A stretch of DNA of 57,880 nt from Antarcticirhabdus aurantiaca (GTDB taxonomy: Bacteria; Pseudomonadota; Alphaproteobacteria; Rhizobiales; Rhizobiaceae). Positions within the stretch are counted from its first letter, which is position 1, and each line of letters opens with the position of its first letter. A program made the position numbers and the translations under genes. Below are positions 1-8,415 of this stretch, piece by piece. The DNA is taken from contig NZ_VTOM01000033.1 in the NCBI RefSeq assembly GCF_009765365.1, positions 1-57,880 of the forward strand. Direction: 5' to 3'. Below the pieces are notes generated by a model. The model made no database searches, had not been told where the DNA came from, and worked only from the letters and a program-made list of their open reading frames with translations.

Positions 1-127
1 CATCGCTCTGTCCCTCGACCATCGCAAAAAGCAGCAGTAGAGCGCCGTATCTCTGCGCCCAACCGTGCGATCAGCCCCGAAACCTCAAACAACAACCAAG
101 CTCGACGTTTTGACACGGCCTGGACCC
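1..127 (+). mobile_element. 3' end of an IS1182-type insertion sequence (partial)
   Basis: Positions 107-127 are the inverted counterpart of 57750-57770, which lies just upstream of an IS1182-type transposase start at the other end of the window. The two 21-bp stretches match at 19 of 21 positions when one is reverse-complemented. This suggests bases 1-127 are the right end of a same-orientation copy of that IS. The transposase C-terminus cannot be recognised in this short stretch; one frame ends at a TAG at 38-40. The IS assignment here rests on the repeat, not on protein similarity. Confidence 0.6.
107..127 (-). repeat. Terminal inverted repeat, right end of left IS copy
   Basis: The sequence reads GTTTTGACACGGCCTGGACC plus one C. 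Its reverse complement matches 57750-57770 at 19 of 21 positions, including an unbroken GTGTCAAAAC core. It marks the outer edge of the IS fragment at the left window end. Confidence 0.65.
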
Positions 128-273
128 CTTTCAGACCTCCCTGCGCGGATCGAGCGATCCCAAGAGCGGACATTCGCCGCGTCGAGCGTGCTCGTTTGGT
201 CTCCTGCCGAATGACCCGCAAACGATTGGTCGTTTGCTCCCGAGGGCCAATCCATCAAGGGCTCCATCGTGGA

Positions 274-1437
274 TCAGGCGGCGTGCATCGTTGGAACGCC
301 GTCCTTCATGCCGTTTCGAACGACTTGGATGAAGGTCCGAACATCCTCGCTCGTGTTGAACAGTGCCAGCGAGACGCGGATGCCGTCGCGCTCGGGCGAG
401 ACGCGCACGCGGGCGCGCTCGAAACAGGGAAGCCAAGTGGCGGCCGGCAGGCGGGGCACCACGATGTGGGCTGCGCGGTGACGGCGGTCCCGGGGGCCGG
501 CGATGCCGATCCCCAGGGCGTCGAGCCCGGCGATCAACTCCTCGCTGAGGGCGAAGAGATGGGCCTCGATACGCTCGCGGCCGACATCCTGGATCAGATC
601 GAGCGCTGCGCCGAGCGCGTGGATCGCCGGGATGTTGAAGTTGCCGATCTCGAAACGGCGGGCATCCGGCGCCACGACGAGGCGCTCGGGGCGCGCGACG
701 AGGTCAGCCGGCAGTTCGGCGAGGCTGGCCGCCGCCAAATGCGCCGGCTCGCAGCGCGCGTCCTCGCCGTTCCAATAAAGGAAGCCGAGCCCCTGGGGAA
801 CGAGGAGGCCCTTGTGCGTCCCGGACGCGACGAAGGTGGCGTTCATCGCCTGGACGTCCACCGGCATGACGCCGACCGACTGCATCACGTCCACCACGAA
901 GAAGAGGCCGCGCGACCGGCAGAGGCGCCCGACGTCCTCGACGTCGAAGCGATGGCCGGCGTGGAAGGTGACGTGCGACATGGAGATGGCACGCGTGCGC
1001 GCATCGATCGCACCCGCGAAGCTCTCGCCGTTCACGATCTCGGTCATCGGAAGGAAGCGCACCTCCACGCCCTTTCGGCGCAGGTTCAGGAAGGCATAGG
1101 CGTTGTTGGGATGATCGCCGTGGATCATCAGCACGTTGTCGCCCGCCTTCAGCGGCAGCGCGTTGGCAGCGATGTTCAGCGCTTCGGACGTGTTCTTCGT
1201 GAAGGCGATTTCGCCGGCCCTCGCGTTGATGAATCGGGCGAGCTTCGCCCGCACCGTCTCGACGCGCTCCAGCCAGACGGACTTCGGTCCGGCTGCCTCG
1301 GAAGCTTCGTCGAGAAGGCTTTCGATGGCGGCGCGAACGGGCGCCGCCAAAGGTGCCTGGAAGCCGGAGTCGAGATAGGTCATGCGGGACGCGGCCGGGA
1401 ACTGCGCGCGGACTGCTGCGAGGGCGATTGATGTCAT
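274..1437 (-). CDS. Class-V PLP aminotransferase (cysteine desulfurase / isopenicillin-N epimerase-like)
   Basis: The 387-residue protein has the fold-type I class-V layout. An N-terminal YLDSGFQAPL segment is followed by a KNTSEALN phosphate-binding stretch near residue 80, an HPNNAY segment, and VVDVMQSVGVMPVD, whose Asp should pair with the pyridine nitrogen. The Schiff-base lysine lies in SGTHKGLLVPQGLGF. Family members act on amino acids as desulfurases, transaminases or epimerases; the substrate here is unknown. It lies 34 bp downstream of an IclR regulator on the same strand and is probably co-transcribed. The adjacent divergent amino-acid locus suggests a role in amino-acid breakdown, which is inference. 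The length is normal for the family. Confidence 0.85.
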   Translation of the reverse strand: MTSIALAAVRAQFPAASRMTYLDSGFQAPLAAPVRAAIESLLDEASEAAGPKSVWLERVETVRAKLARFINARAGEIAFTKNTSEALNIAANALPLKAGDNVLMIHGDHPNNAYAFLNLRRKGVEVRFLPMTEIVNGESFAGAIDARTRAISMSHVTFHAGHRFDVEDVGRLCRSRGLFFVVDVMQSVGVMPVDVQAMNATFVASGTHKGLLVPQGLGFLYWNGEDARCEPAHLAAASLAELPADLVARPERLVVAPDARRFEIGNFNIPAIHALGAALDLIQDVGRERIEAHLFALSEELIAGLDALGIGIAGPRDRRHRAAHIVVPRLPAATWLPCFERARVRVSPERDGIRVSLALFNTSEDVRTFIQVVRNGMKDGVPTMHAA

Positions 1438-1471
1438 CGGGCTTCTCGTTGTCGGACGGGATGAGGGGGAT

Positions 1472-2281
1472 TCAAGCGAGCGGCGCGATACCGGGAGCCG
1501 CTTCGTCGTCTTCGTCCCCGAGAGTTTGGGAAAGAGCGGCGGCGGCCCGGGTCAGCGGCTCGATCAGGTGGTCCAACTCGTCGAACGAGTGCCGCGCTCG
1601 CGGCACGGACACGCCGAGGCAGGCGACGAGCCCACCGCGCGCGTCGAGGATCGGCACGGCGCACCCGACGACGCCCTTCACGAACTCCTCGTCGCTCTTC
1701 GCCCAGCCGCGAGTGCGCACCTCCTCGAGTCTGCGCAGCAAGGTGTCGGGATCGGTGATCGTGCCCGCCGTATAGGGGTGAAGCGGCAGGGCACGCACGA
1801 GATCCTCGCGTGCCTTGCGCTTCAGGCGGCTCAGGAAGATCTTGCCCGTCGAGACGCAGTGGATCGGCGCCGTCGCACCAGGGTCGAACCGCAGACCGTG
1901 GGCGGGTGCGACATTGACCGCGTCGACATAGACGACGTCCGTTCCGCGCACGACGCCGATCTCGCATTGCTCGCCGATCTCGGCGGAGACGTCCTGCAGG
2001 ATCGCGTGGCGCCGCGCCGTGCGGAACGCGCTGCCCATCGTGCGGGTCGCCAGATCGATGAGGGCACTTCCCGCGACGAGGCGCTTCGAGCCGAGGGCTC
2101 GCTTCAGGAGACCACGCTCCTCGAGGGCCGCCACGAGGCGATGGGTCGACGGCAGAGGCACTCCGGTCGCCTGGGCGATCTCCGCGACGGCGACGGAGCG
2201 CTTGGCGCCCGCCACGAAGGCGAGGATACCGAAGGCGCGGTCCAGCGGAGCGTTTGCGGTGTCGGAGGAAGCGCCGGCCAA
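1472..2281 (-). CDS. IclR-family transcriptional regulator
   Basis: The 269-residue protein has an N-terminal winged helix-turn-helix (about residues 12-75, including VAEIAQATGVPLPSTHRLVAAL). It is followed by the IclR effector domain, with TGKIFL near the middle and AVPILDARGGLVACLGVSVP near the C-terminus. IclR proteins bind small organic acids and control adjacent catabolic operons. It precedes the class-V aminotransferase on the same strand with a 34-bp gap. The region upstream of its start holds a strong inverted repeat (2364-2404) that may be its operator. The last residues are acidic and not conserved in the family. The family assignment is secure; the ligand is unknown. Confidence 0.9.
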   Translation of the reverse strand: MAGASSDTANAPLDRAFGILAFVAGAKRSVAVAEIAQATGVPLPSTHRLVAALEERGLLKRALGSKRLVAGSALIDLATRTMGSAFRTARRHAILQDVSAEIGEQCEIGVVRGTDVVYVDAVNVAPAHGLRFDPGATAPIHCVSTGKIFLSRLKRKAREDLVRALPLHPYTAGTITDPDTLLRRLEEVRTRGWAKSDEEFVKGVVGCAVPILDARGGLVACLGVSVPRARHSFDELDHLIEPLTRAAAALSQTLGDEDDEAAPGIAPLA

Positions 2282-2363
2282 GAGGGATCTCGCATTGCGC
2301 GGCGGGCATGGGGGGCCGCCTCGGCTTTCAACCTCGACTCAGACGACGCCGATCGCAACGAGT

Positions 2364-2404
2364 ATTCTCGAAGATCCGACAATCTTCTTTCGATTTTCGA
2401 GAAT
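2364..2404. promoter_or_regulatory. Nested inverted repeat upstream of the IclR gene
   Basis: ATTCTCGAA (2364-2372) is repeated inverted as TTCGAGAAT (2396-2404). Inside them, AAGAT (2371-2375) pairs with ATCTT (2382-2386). The stretch is AT-rich against a GC-rich background and lies between the LysR gene's 3' end and the IclR start. It could be an IclR operator or a terminator for the LysR transcript; there is no clear T-tract. Confidence 0.45.
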
Positions 2405-2457
2405 TAGAACGTTCCCGGGGCTTCGGAAAGCGAACGTCTCGGCCCTCATGTCCGGTG

Positions 2458-3369
2458 TCAGACGAAGATTCGGCCTGCCATCTGGAGCGCTTCGACCGTT
2501 CTCGCCACCAGCGGATGGTCGCCGCTGCCGCGCGGATAGGCGCAGAAGACGCGCCTGAGAAGCAGGGGGCGGAGCGGGATGATGCGGAAGTCGGGGTCGT
2601 TCTCGATGCCGGTCGCGCCGAGTGCCGGCAGGATCGTGACGTAGCGTCCCGTCCGCACGAATTCGAGCGTCGCGGCGATGTTGAGGCAGTTGCAGCTCGC
2701 CTTCGGCGTGAAGCCTTCCGCGACGCAGGCGCTGATCACGTATTGCGAGAAGGTCACCGCGGACTGGTTCAGCGCCCAGTCCTCCTCCGCGAGTTCCTTG
2801 AGGTGGATGGACTTGCGGCTGCCGATCGCCAGCCGGTGATCGGCAGACAGGATGGCCTTGAACTGGTCGGCGACGAGGGGCTGCTGCTCCAGCCCGATCA
2901 CCGGCGCGCTCGTGTGAAGGAGATCGTGCGCGACGACGACGTCCATCTGCTTGGCGGCCGCCGCCCGAAGCGCGGCGACGGGCTCCATCTCCGTGAAGTG
3001 GATGCGCAGCTTCGGGTTGCCTTCCGCGAGGCGCGCGAGCGCGGGCGGCACGAGGCTGGAGGCCGCCGTGCCGAAGGCGGCGATCCGCAGCTCGCCCGCG
3101 ATCTCCTGCGTGTCGCTGGCAAGGTCCGCCTCGATCGCGTTCACCGTCACCAACAGCTCCGACACGCGCCGGACCATGCGCTCACCCGCAGCCGTCAGCC
3201 GCACGCCCTTGGTGGAGCGCTCGAACAGCGTCTGCCCGGTTTCGCGCTCCAACAGCGCGAGCTGCTGGGAGACGGCCGGACGCGTGATGTTGAGCGAGGC
3301 GGCAACGGCGGAGATGCTGCCGAGGATGGAGAGTTCGTAGAGCATCCGCAGACGCGACAGGTTCAGCAT
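2458..3369 (-). CDS. LysR-family transcriptional regulator
   Basis: The 303-residue protein starts with the LysR helix-turn-helix (residues 1-60: LSILGSISAVAASLNITRPAVSQQLALLE). An effector-binding domain of periplasmic-binding type follows (about residues 90-300). It is transcribed away from the hydroxyacid dehydrogenase operon, the usual arrangement for a LysR activator of a divergent catabolic operon. A T-N11-A palindrome lies in the shared intergenic region 25 bp upstream of its start. The effector domain contains ILSADHRLAIGSRKSI and FRIIPLRPLLLRRVFCAYPRG, normal for the family. The inducer is probably an intermediate of the adjacent pathway (inference). Confidence 0.92.
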   Translation of the reverse strand: MLNLSRLRMLYELSILGSISAVAASLNITRPAVSQQLALLERETGQTLFERSTKGVRLTAAGERMVRRVSELLVTVNAIEADLASDTQEIAGELRIAAFGTAASSLVPPALARLAEGNPKLRIHFTEMEPVAALRAAAAKQMDVVVAHDLLHTSAPVIGLEQQPLVADQFKAILSADHRLAIGSRKSIHLKELAEEDWALNQSAVTFSQYVISACVAEGFTPKASCNCLNIAATLEFVRTGRYVTILPALGATGIENDPDFRIIPLRPLLLRRVFCAYPRGSGDHPLVARTVEALQMAGRIFV

Positions 3370-3393
3370 TCGGACGCCCTCGACATGGGTGAC

Positions 3394-3410
3394 CGTAAGA
3401 AGAAGTTACG
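3394..3410. promoter_or_regulatory. LysR-type T-N11-A box
   Basis: CGTAA (3394-3398) and TTACG (3406-3410) form a perfect inverted repeat around a 7-bp spacer, and T3396-N11-A3408 fits the LysR consensus. It lies between the divergent LysR gene (start 3369) and the dehydrogenase gene (start 3566), the expected place for autoregulation and activation of the operon. Confidence 0.5.
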
Positions 3411-3565
3411 CCCGCCGTCAAGCTTGCCTGCCTTCAAAACCGGCACGATCCGTTGATGATCACAACGAGAGCAGGGAACGGCGAAGCGCCGGCGGGATCG
3501 CCGCACCATCCGTCCCGGCCCGACGCGGCTCAGCGGCCGCGAGGTGTCATCAGGGAATCCAGGTC

Positions 3566-4462
3566 ATGGCGAAGGTCGCATTCATCGGTGTCGGACGCAT
3601 GGGCTCGCGCATGGCGTTCCGCCTGCTCGACGCCGGCCACGAGGTCCGCGTCTTCGATCCGAGCCCGGAAGCCGTCGCGGCCGTGGTCGAGAAGGGGGGC
3701 GTCGCCGCCTCCAGCCCCGCGGACGCGAGCATGGACTGCACCTTCGTCCTGTCGAGCCTGCCGACGCCCGACAGCCTGCGCACGGCGATCGGCGGCGAGA
3801 ACGGTGCCCTCTCGTCCCTGAAGGCCGGCGCGACGGTGATCGACTTCTCGACGGTCGACCCGACGACGACGCGGGACGTGGCCGCCGCCTGCTCGGCGGC
3901 CGGCGTCGCCTTCATGGACGCGCCGGTGAGCGGCGGCGTGGCGGGGGCGGCGAGCGGCAACCTCATCATCATGGCCGGCTGCGACGAGGCGACCCTGGAC
4001 GGCGCGCGCCCGATCCTCTCCTCGCTCGCGGCCCGCATCGTCCATTGCGGCCCGATCGGCTCGGGTCAGCTCACCAAGCTCGCGCACAACCTCCTGACGG
4101 CGATCAACACCGTGGCGCTCGGCGAGGTGCTCGCCGCCAGCGTGAAGGCGGGCGCCAGCCTGCCGGTCCTGACGGAGGTCCTGTCCGGCGGGCTCGCCGG
4201 CTCCAAGATGCTCGACTACCTGCCGAAGACGCTGTTCACGCAGGAGCGTCCGGCGAACTTCGCGCTCGACCTCATGCACAAGGACATCAGCCTGTGCCTG
4301 TCGGAGTTCTCCGACTATCCGATGCCGCTCGGGCAGGCCGTCCGCCAGATCTACAACACCGCCCGCGCCGAAGGCCTCGGCAAGAAGGACTCGACCAGCG
4401 TCGCGGAGGTGTTCGAGCGCCTCCTGAAGGTCGACCTGCGCCTGTCCGCCGCCGCCAGCTGA
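3566..4462 (+). CDS. NAD(P)-dependent beta-hydroxyacid dehydrogenase (3-hydroxyisobutyrate dehydrogenase family)
   Basis: From ATG 3566 the product is 298 residues. The reading frame extends upstream, but this start places the Rossmann motif GVGRMGSRMAFRLLDAGHEV right at the N-terminus, as in the family. The substrate-binding segment DAPVSGGVAGAASGNL lies near residue 115-130, and the catalytic lysine is in GSGQLTKLAHN. These enzymes oxidise short beta-hydroxyacids such as 3-hydroxyisobutyrate, 3-hydroxypropionate, tartronate or L-serine. It is the first gene of the operon, 22 bp before an aldehyde dehydrogenase, so the two may carry out consecutive oxidations. The substrate cannot be read from sequence. 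Confidence 0.88.
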   Translation: MAKVAFIGVGRMGSRMAFRLLDAGHEVRVFDPSPEAVAAVVEKGGVAASSPADASMDCTFVLSSLPTPDSLRTAIGGENGALSSLKAGATVIDFSTVDPTTTRDVAAACSAAGVAFMDAPVSGGVAGAASGNLIIMAGCDEATLDGARPILSSLAARIVHCGPIGSGQLTKLAHNLLTAINTVALGEVLAASVKAGASLPVLTEVLSGGLAGSKMLDYLPKTLFTQERPANFALDLMHKDISLCLSEFSDYPMPLGQAVRQIYNTARAEGLGKKDSTSVAEVFERLLKVDLRLSAAAS

Positions 4463-4484
4463 GCCGGGGCCGAGGAGAACCGAC

Positions 4485-5990
4485 ATGTCGAACGCCGCCA
4501 TCAAGACCGCTCCCGCCGACGCGCTCGCCCTGCCCATGGAGGGCCTGAAGGGACAACTGATCGACGGGACCTGGACGCCAGCCAGGGACGGCACGACCCT
4601 CGACGTCGTGAACCCGTGCCATCGCTCGGTGATCGCGGCGGTGGGCGCCGGAAAGAAGCCGGACGCCGATGCCGCCGTCGCAGCCGCGAAGGCGGCCTTC
4701 CCGAGCTGGCGCCGCATGGCCGCCCGCTCGCGCGGCGCGCTGCTGACGGAACTCGCCAACCGCGTGGCCGCGCATGCGGAGGACATCGCCCGGGTTCTCG
4801 CCGCCGAGACCGGCAACGCGCTGCGCACGCAGAGCCGGCCCGAGGTGCAGAGCACGATCGAGGTCCTGCGCTACTACGGCGGCGTCGTCTCCGAGCAGAA
4901 GGGCGAGACGCTTCCCCTCGGCCCAGGCCTCTTCTCCTTCACGACGCGAGAGCCGCTGGGCGTCGTCGCGGCCATCATTCCCTGGAACTCGCCGCTCGTC
5001 CTGGCGGCGGTGAAGATCGGCATGGCGCTCGGAACGGGCAACACGCTGGTCCTGAAGCCGGCCGAGGACGCGCCGCTCGCGGTGATCAAGGTGGCGGAAC
5101 TCGCCGCCGACATCTTCCCCAAGGGCGTCTTCAACCTCGTGACGGGAACGGGCGAGGACGCGGGCGCCGCGCTCTCCGGGCATCCGGATGTCGCCAAGAT
5201 CTCCTTCACCGGCTCGGTCGAGGTCGGCAAGCTCGTCGCCCATGCCGCGGCCGGCCGGATCGCCCGCGCGACGCTGGAGCTCGGCGGCAAGAGCCCGACC
5301 ATCGTTTATCCCGACGCCGCGACCCCCGAGCGCCTCGACGCGCTGGCGACGAACGTCGTCAACGCCATGCGCTTCGCCCGCCAGGGCCAGTCCTGCACCG
5401 CCGGCTCGCGCCTCTACGTCCATCGCGACGTCTTCGACGCCGTGCTCGGCAAGGTCGTCGAGAAGCTCGGCGCCCTGCGCATCGGCGACGCGCTGGACGA
5501 GGCGACCGACATCGGTGCCATCATCAACGAGGAGCGCTACGCCGCCGTCCGCGACTTCGTGCGCGAGGCGGTGGAGGCCGGCGGCGAGATCGTGACGGGC
5601 GAGGTGCCGCCCGAACTCTCGGCCTCCGACGGCTTCTTTCCCCGGCCGGTGATCTTCAAGAACCTCGGCAACGACTGGCGCGTCGTGCGCGAGGAGGTGT
5701 TCGGCCCGGTTCTGGTCGCTATCCCCTGGGACAGCGAGGACGAGGTGATCGGCTGGGCCAACGACACCCATTACGGCCTTGCCGCCTACATCTTCACCCA
5801 TGACGTGACCGCGGCCCTCAAGGCGGCCGAGCGCATCGACGCCGGCTGGCTGCAGGTCAACCGTGCGGGCGGCCAGATCCCCGGCATGTCCTACGGGGGC
5901 ATCAAGCAGAGCGGCATCGGCTCGGAATACTCGATCGAAGGCGCGCTCGAAGCCTACACCGCCCGCAAGAGCGTCACGATCAACGTGTGA
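4485..5990 (+). CDS. NAD(P)-dependent aldehyde dehydrogenase
   Basis: The 501-residue protein has the full ALDH fold. It has the IIPWNSPL segment, a KPAEDAPL nucleotide-binding stretch, FTGSVEVGK, the general-base Glu in LELGGKSP, and the catalytic Cys in GQSCTAGSRLYV. EEVFGPVL and the C-terminal oligomerisation strand follow. Length matches the betaine-aldehyde/semialdehyde subgroup. Its stop overlaps the next gene's ATG by one base (TGATG), so it is translationally coupled to the first DUF4392 protein. It probably oxidises a semialdehyde made within this operon. The conserved residues all appear intact; the exact aldehyde is unknown. Confidence 0.93.
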   Translation: MSNAAIKTAPADALALPMEGLKGQLIDGTWTPARDGTTLDVVNPCHRSVIAAVGAGKKPDADAAVAAAKAAFPSWRRMAARSRGALLTELANRVAAHAEDIARVLAAETGNALRTQSRPEVQSTIEVLRYYGGVVSEQKGETLPLGPGLFSFTTREPLGVVAAIIPWNSPLVLAAVKIGMALGTGNTLVLKPAEDAPLAVIKVAELAADIFPKGVFNLVTGTGEDAGAALSGHPDVAKISFTGSVEVGKLVAHAAAGRIARATLELGGKSPTIVYPDAATPERLDALATNVVNAMRFARQGQSCTAGSRLYVHRDVFDAVLGKVVEKLGALRIGDALDEATDIGAIINEERYAAVRDFVREAVEAGGEIVTGEVPPELSASDGFFPRPVIFKNLGNDWRVVREEVFGPVLVAIPWDSEDEVIGWANDTHYGLAAYIFTHDVTAALKAAERIDAGWLQVNRAGGQIPGMSYGGIKQSGIGSEYSIEGALEAYTARKSVTINV

Positions 5991-7114
5991 TGGCGATGCG
6001 AACGCGGCGCCCCCCCTCCGAAACGCCCAGGGACCTCGCGGCGACGCCGGGACTCTCGGCGACCGCCGACCGGCTGGACCGGCTGATGACGCTGGAAATC
6101 CGCCCGCTCGCGGGCGGCCTTCCGCCGGGCATCGTCGTGCCGACCTACGTGGCGGCCCGCCAGGTGCAGGACGGCGCGCTTTCGGCCCTCGCCGCGCGGC
6201 GGCTCGGCGAAGCGCTGGCGGAGGGCGGCACCGTCCTCGTCGCCACCGGCGCGGGCGTCGCGCCCAAGCTTCCCGGCGGCGAGACGGACGGCCCTCCGGG
6301 CGCGGCCGTCCTCGGCCTCGCCCTGGCCGACGGCTTCGGCGCCCGCTGCGTCCTTCTGGCGCAAGGCGAGCATCTGCCGGCCGTGCGCGCGAGCGCGGCG
6401 GTCTTCGCCGACCGCCTCGGCGCGCAGCCGATGGAGGTCGCCGAGTTTCCGAAAGGCGAGGCGGAGGGCAGAGAGGCCGCACGGGAGCTCGTCGAGCGGC
6501 ATCGGCCCGTCGCGATCGTCTTCGTCGAGCGCGACGGGCCGAACGAGGCCGGTCATTATCACGGCGTGCGCGGGGATCGGCGCCCCGCCGGAACCGTCGC
6601 CCATGTCCATCTCCTGGCGGAAGAGGCGCGGACCCGCGGCGTTCCGACGATCGGCATCGGCGACGGCGGCAACGAGATCGGCTTCGGCCTGATCCGGGAC
6701 GCGGTCTCGGCGCTGCTGCCGAACGGGGGCCGCTCGCAGCCCGACGAGACGGGCGTCGTCACCGTGACGGCGACGGACGTCCTTCTCAGCGCCTCCGTGT
6801 CGAACTGGGGCTGCTACGCGGTCGCGGGCGCCCTGTCCGTGATCGCCGGCCGCAACCTCCTGCACGCCGCGCACGACGAGCACGCGCTGATCGAGGCCTG
6901 CGTCGGTGCCGGCGCGCGCGACGGGGCGACCGGGGAGGCTCGGCTCGCCGTCGACGGAATCGACGCCGACGGGCATGGAGCCTTCGTCACCCTGATGCGC
7001 TCGGTCGTGGATGCGGCCCTCCGCTTCCCGGCGGCCGAGCGGCAGGACAGCGAGGCCGCCGATCGCGGCCTCATCGAGGAAATCTACAGAGCCACGGCTC
7101 AAGGAGGCGTTTGA
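5990..7114 (+). CDS. DUF4392 protein, D-glutamate-cyclase-like (paralog 1)
   Basis: The 374-residue protein belongs to the family of the C-terminal domain of D-glutamate cyclase (DUF4392), which in animals turns D-glutamate into 5-oxo-D-proline. Diagnostic stretches are GGETDGPPGA near residue 97, ERDGPNEAGHYHGVRG near 180-195, GIGDGGNEIGFG near 222-233 and SVSNWGCY near 269-276. ATG 5990 overlaps the ALDH stop; an in-frame GTG one codon upstream is less likely. It is followed, with one-base overlap, by a SelA-like PLP enzyme and then a second DUF4392 protein. Family membership is confident from motifs; the substrate is inferred and could be another acidic amino acid. Confidence 0.8.
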   Translation: MAMRTRRPPSETPRDLAATPGLSATADRLDRLMTLEIRPLAGGLPPGIVVPTYVAARQVQDGALSALAARRLGEALAEGGTVLVATGAGVAPKLPGGETDGPPGAAVLGLALADGFGARCVLLAQGEHLPAVRASAAVFADRLGAQPMEVAEFPKGEAEGREAARELVERHRPVAIVFVERDGPNEAGHYHGVRGDRRPAGTVAHVHLLAEEARTRGVPTIGIGDGGNEIGFGLIRDAVSALLPNGGRSQPDETGVVTVTATDVLLSASVSNWGCYAVAGALSVIAGRNLLHAAHDEHALIEACVGAGARDGATGEARLAVDGIDADGHGAFVTLMRSVVDAALRFPAAERQDSEAADRGLIEEIYRATAQGGV

Positions 7115-8415
7115 TGGCGAATCCGTCGCAAGCCCTGTCCGCCCCGCCGCCGAACGAGAAGCGCGACGGCTTCGGCAACGTCGTCGATCCCGTGGTCAGC
7201 TTCGCGCGCGGACGCATCATCGGCTCCAGCGTCGACGAGGTGCGGCGGCTCCGGCACGGGCAAGCCGTCGCGGCCGAGCGCGTGCGCCGGCTGGGACCCC
7301 AGTCCATCGGCGTCTTCACCGGCAACCAGCGCGATTTCCCGATCCGGCCGGAGGATATCGCGACGAGCTGCGAGGAATGGGTCGGCCCCGGTCTCGTCGC
7401 CGAGGAGCTGCGCCGCCTCGCGGTCGAGCATCTCGGCGGCCTGCCGGACGACGGCTGCGCCGTCTTCAACCGGACCAGCGCCGGCATCGTCGCGACGATC
7501 GCCGCCCATGCGGGCGGCAGGCCCGTCCTGTCGATCGTGCCGCTCGGCGGGCGCTCCCACGCCTCGGTCGTGCGCGGCTGCGGACTGGCGCGCGTCGAGA
7601 TGATCGAGGTCCAGGGCGACGGCGACTGGCGGGCGCGCATCGCGGGCTGCGCGCTCGTCGTGGTGACCACCGTCACCAGCAGCCTGGAGCGGCTCGACGA
7701 CGAAATCGCCCGTGCCGCGATCGAGGCCGCGAAGGCGGCGGGCTGCGTCACCTTCCTGGACGAGGCCTATGGCGCACGGGTGCGCCCCTATCTCCACGGC
7801 GGCGCGAAGGCGCTGGAGCTCGGCGCCGATCTCGCCATCACCAACTGTGACAAGGCCGGCCTGTCCGGTCCGCGCTCCGGCGTCCTCGCCGGCCGCGCGC
7901 CGCTCGTCGTCGCGGCCTCCGCCAAGGGGTCGGAATACGGCATGGAGGCGCGCGCGCCGATCGCCGCGGCGACCTTCCGGTCGCTGGCGGCCTTCGATCC
8001 CGCGCATCTTCGCAAGGAGGCGGAATCGGGCGGGCGTCTGGCCGAGGCGCTAGCGCGGCGGCTCGGCGGCATGGTCGCGCGCAGCGACCTCGGCCCGATG
8101 ATCCACGAGGACGACGTCCTGCGCGAGCTGATCCGCCGCTCGGGTCTGTCGCAGAACGACATCGCCGTGGTGCCGGCGGAATCGGGCGCCGCGCTCGGCA
8201 TGGTGCTCCTGGAGGATCACGGCATCCTGACGGTCAACACGCACGGCCAGCCCGGCGCGCGCATCTCGGTGCGCCTGAAACCGACCCTCGACGCGCTGGA
8301 CCGCGTCGGCGGCATCGAGGCGACGGTCGAGGCCTTCGACCGCTCCGTCGACAAGGTCGCCGCCATGCTCGGCGACGAGACCGCGCTTCGCGCCTTGATC
8401 CACGGACGGCAATGA
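7114..8415 (+). CDS. SelA-like fold-type I PLP enzyme
   Basis: The 433-residue protein starts at ATG 7114, overlapping the preceding stop, although the frame is open further upstream. It resembles L-seryl-tRNA(Sec) selenium transferase/D-glucosaminate-6-phosphate ammonia-lyase relatives. FNRTSAGIVATI (about 118-129) is the phosphate-binding region. FLDEAYGARVRP (about 214-225) holds the Asp that faces the pyridine ring. The predicted Schiff-base lysine is K247 in NCDKAGLSGPRSG, which parallels the SelA DK..GGPQAG motif. No selenocysteine genes are nearby, so true SelA function is unlikely. A role as lyase, racemase or aminotransferase on an amino acid fits the two flanking DUF4392 genes and the transporters; this is inference. 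Confidence 0.78.
   Translation: MANPSQALSAPPPNEKRDGFGNVVDPVVSFARGRIIGSSVDEVRRLRHGQAVAAERVRRLGPQSIGVFTGNQRDFPIRPEDIATSCEEWVGPGLVAEELRRLAVEHLGGLPDDGCAVFNRTSAGIVATIAAHAGGRPVLSIVPLGGRSHASVVRGCGLARVEMIEVQGDGDWRARIAGCALVVVTTVTSSLERLDDEIARAAIEAAKAAGCVTFLDEAYGARVRPYLHGGAKALELGADLAITNCDKAGLSGPRSGVLAGRAPLVVAASAKGSEYGMEARAPIAAATFRSLAAFDPAHLRKEAESGGRLAEALARRLGGMVARSDLGPMIHEDDVLRELIRRSGLSQNDIAVVPAESGAALGMVLLEDHGILTVNTHGQPGARISVRLKPTLDALDRVGGIEATVEAFDRSVDKVAAMLGDETALRALIHGRQ

Noticed and set aside
5863-7113. N-terminal extension of the SelA-like PLP protein through the first DUF4392 gene
   Set aside because: The extension is Arg-rich shadow sequence; ATG 7114 overlaps the preceding stop and suits the family length.
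7114-8415. True SelA (selenocysteine synthase)
   Set aside because: No selB, selC or selenoprotein context, and the lysine motif differs; a metabolic PLP role is more likely.
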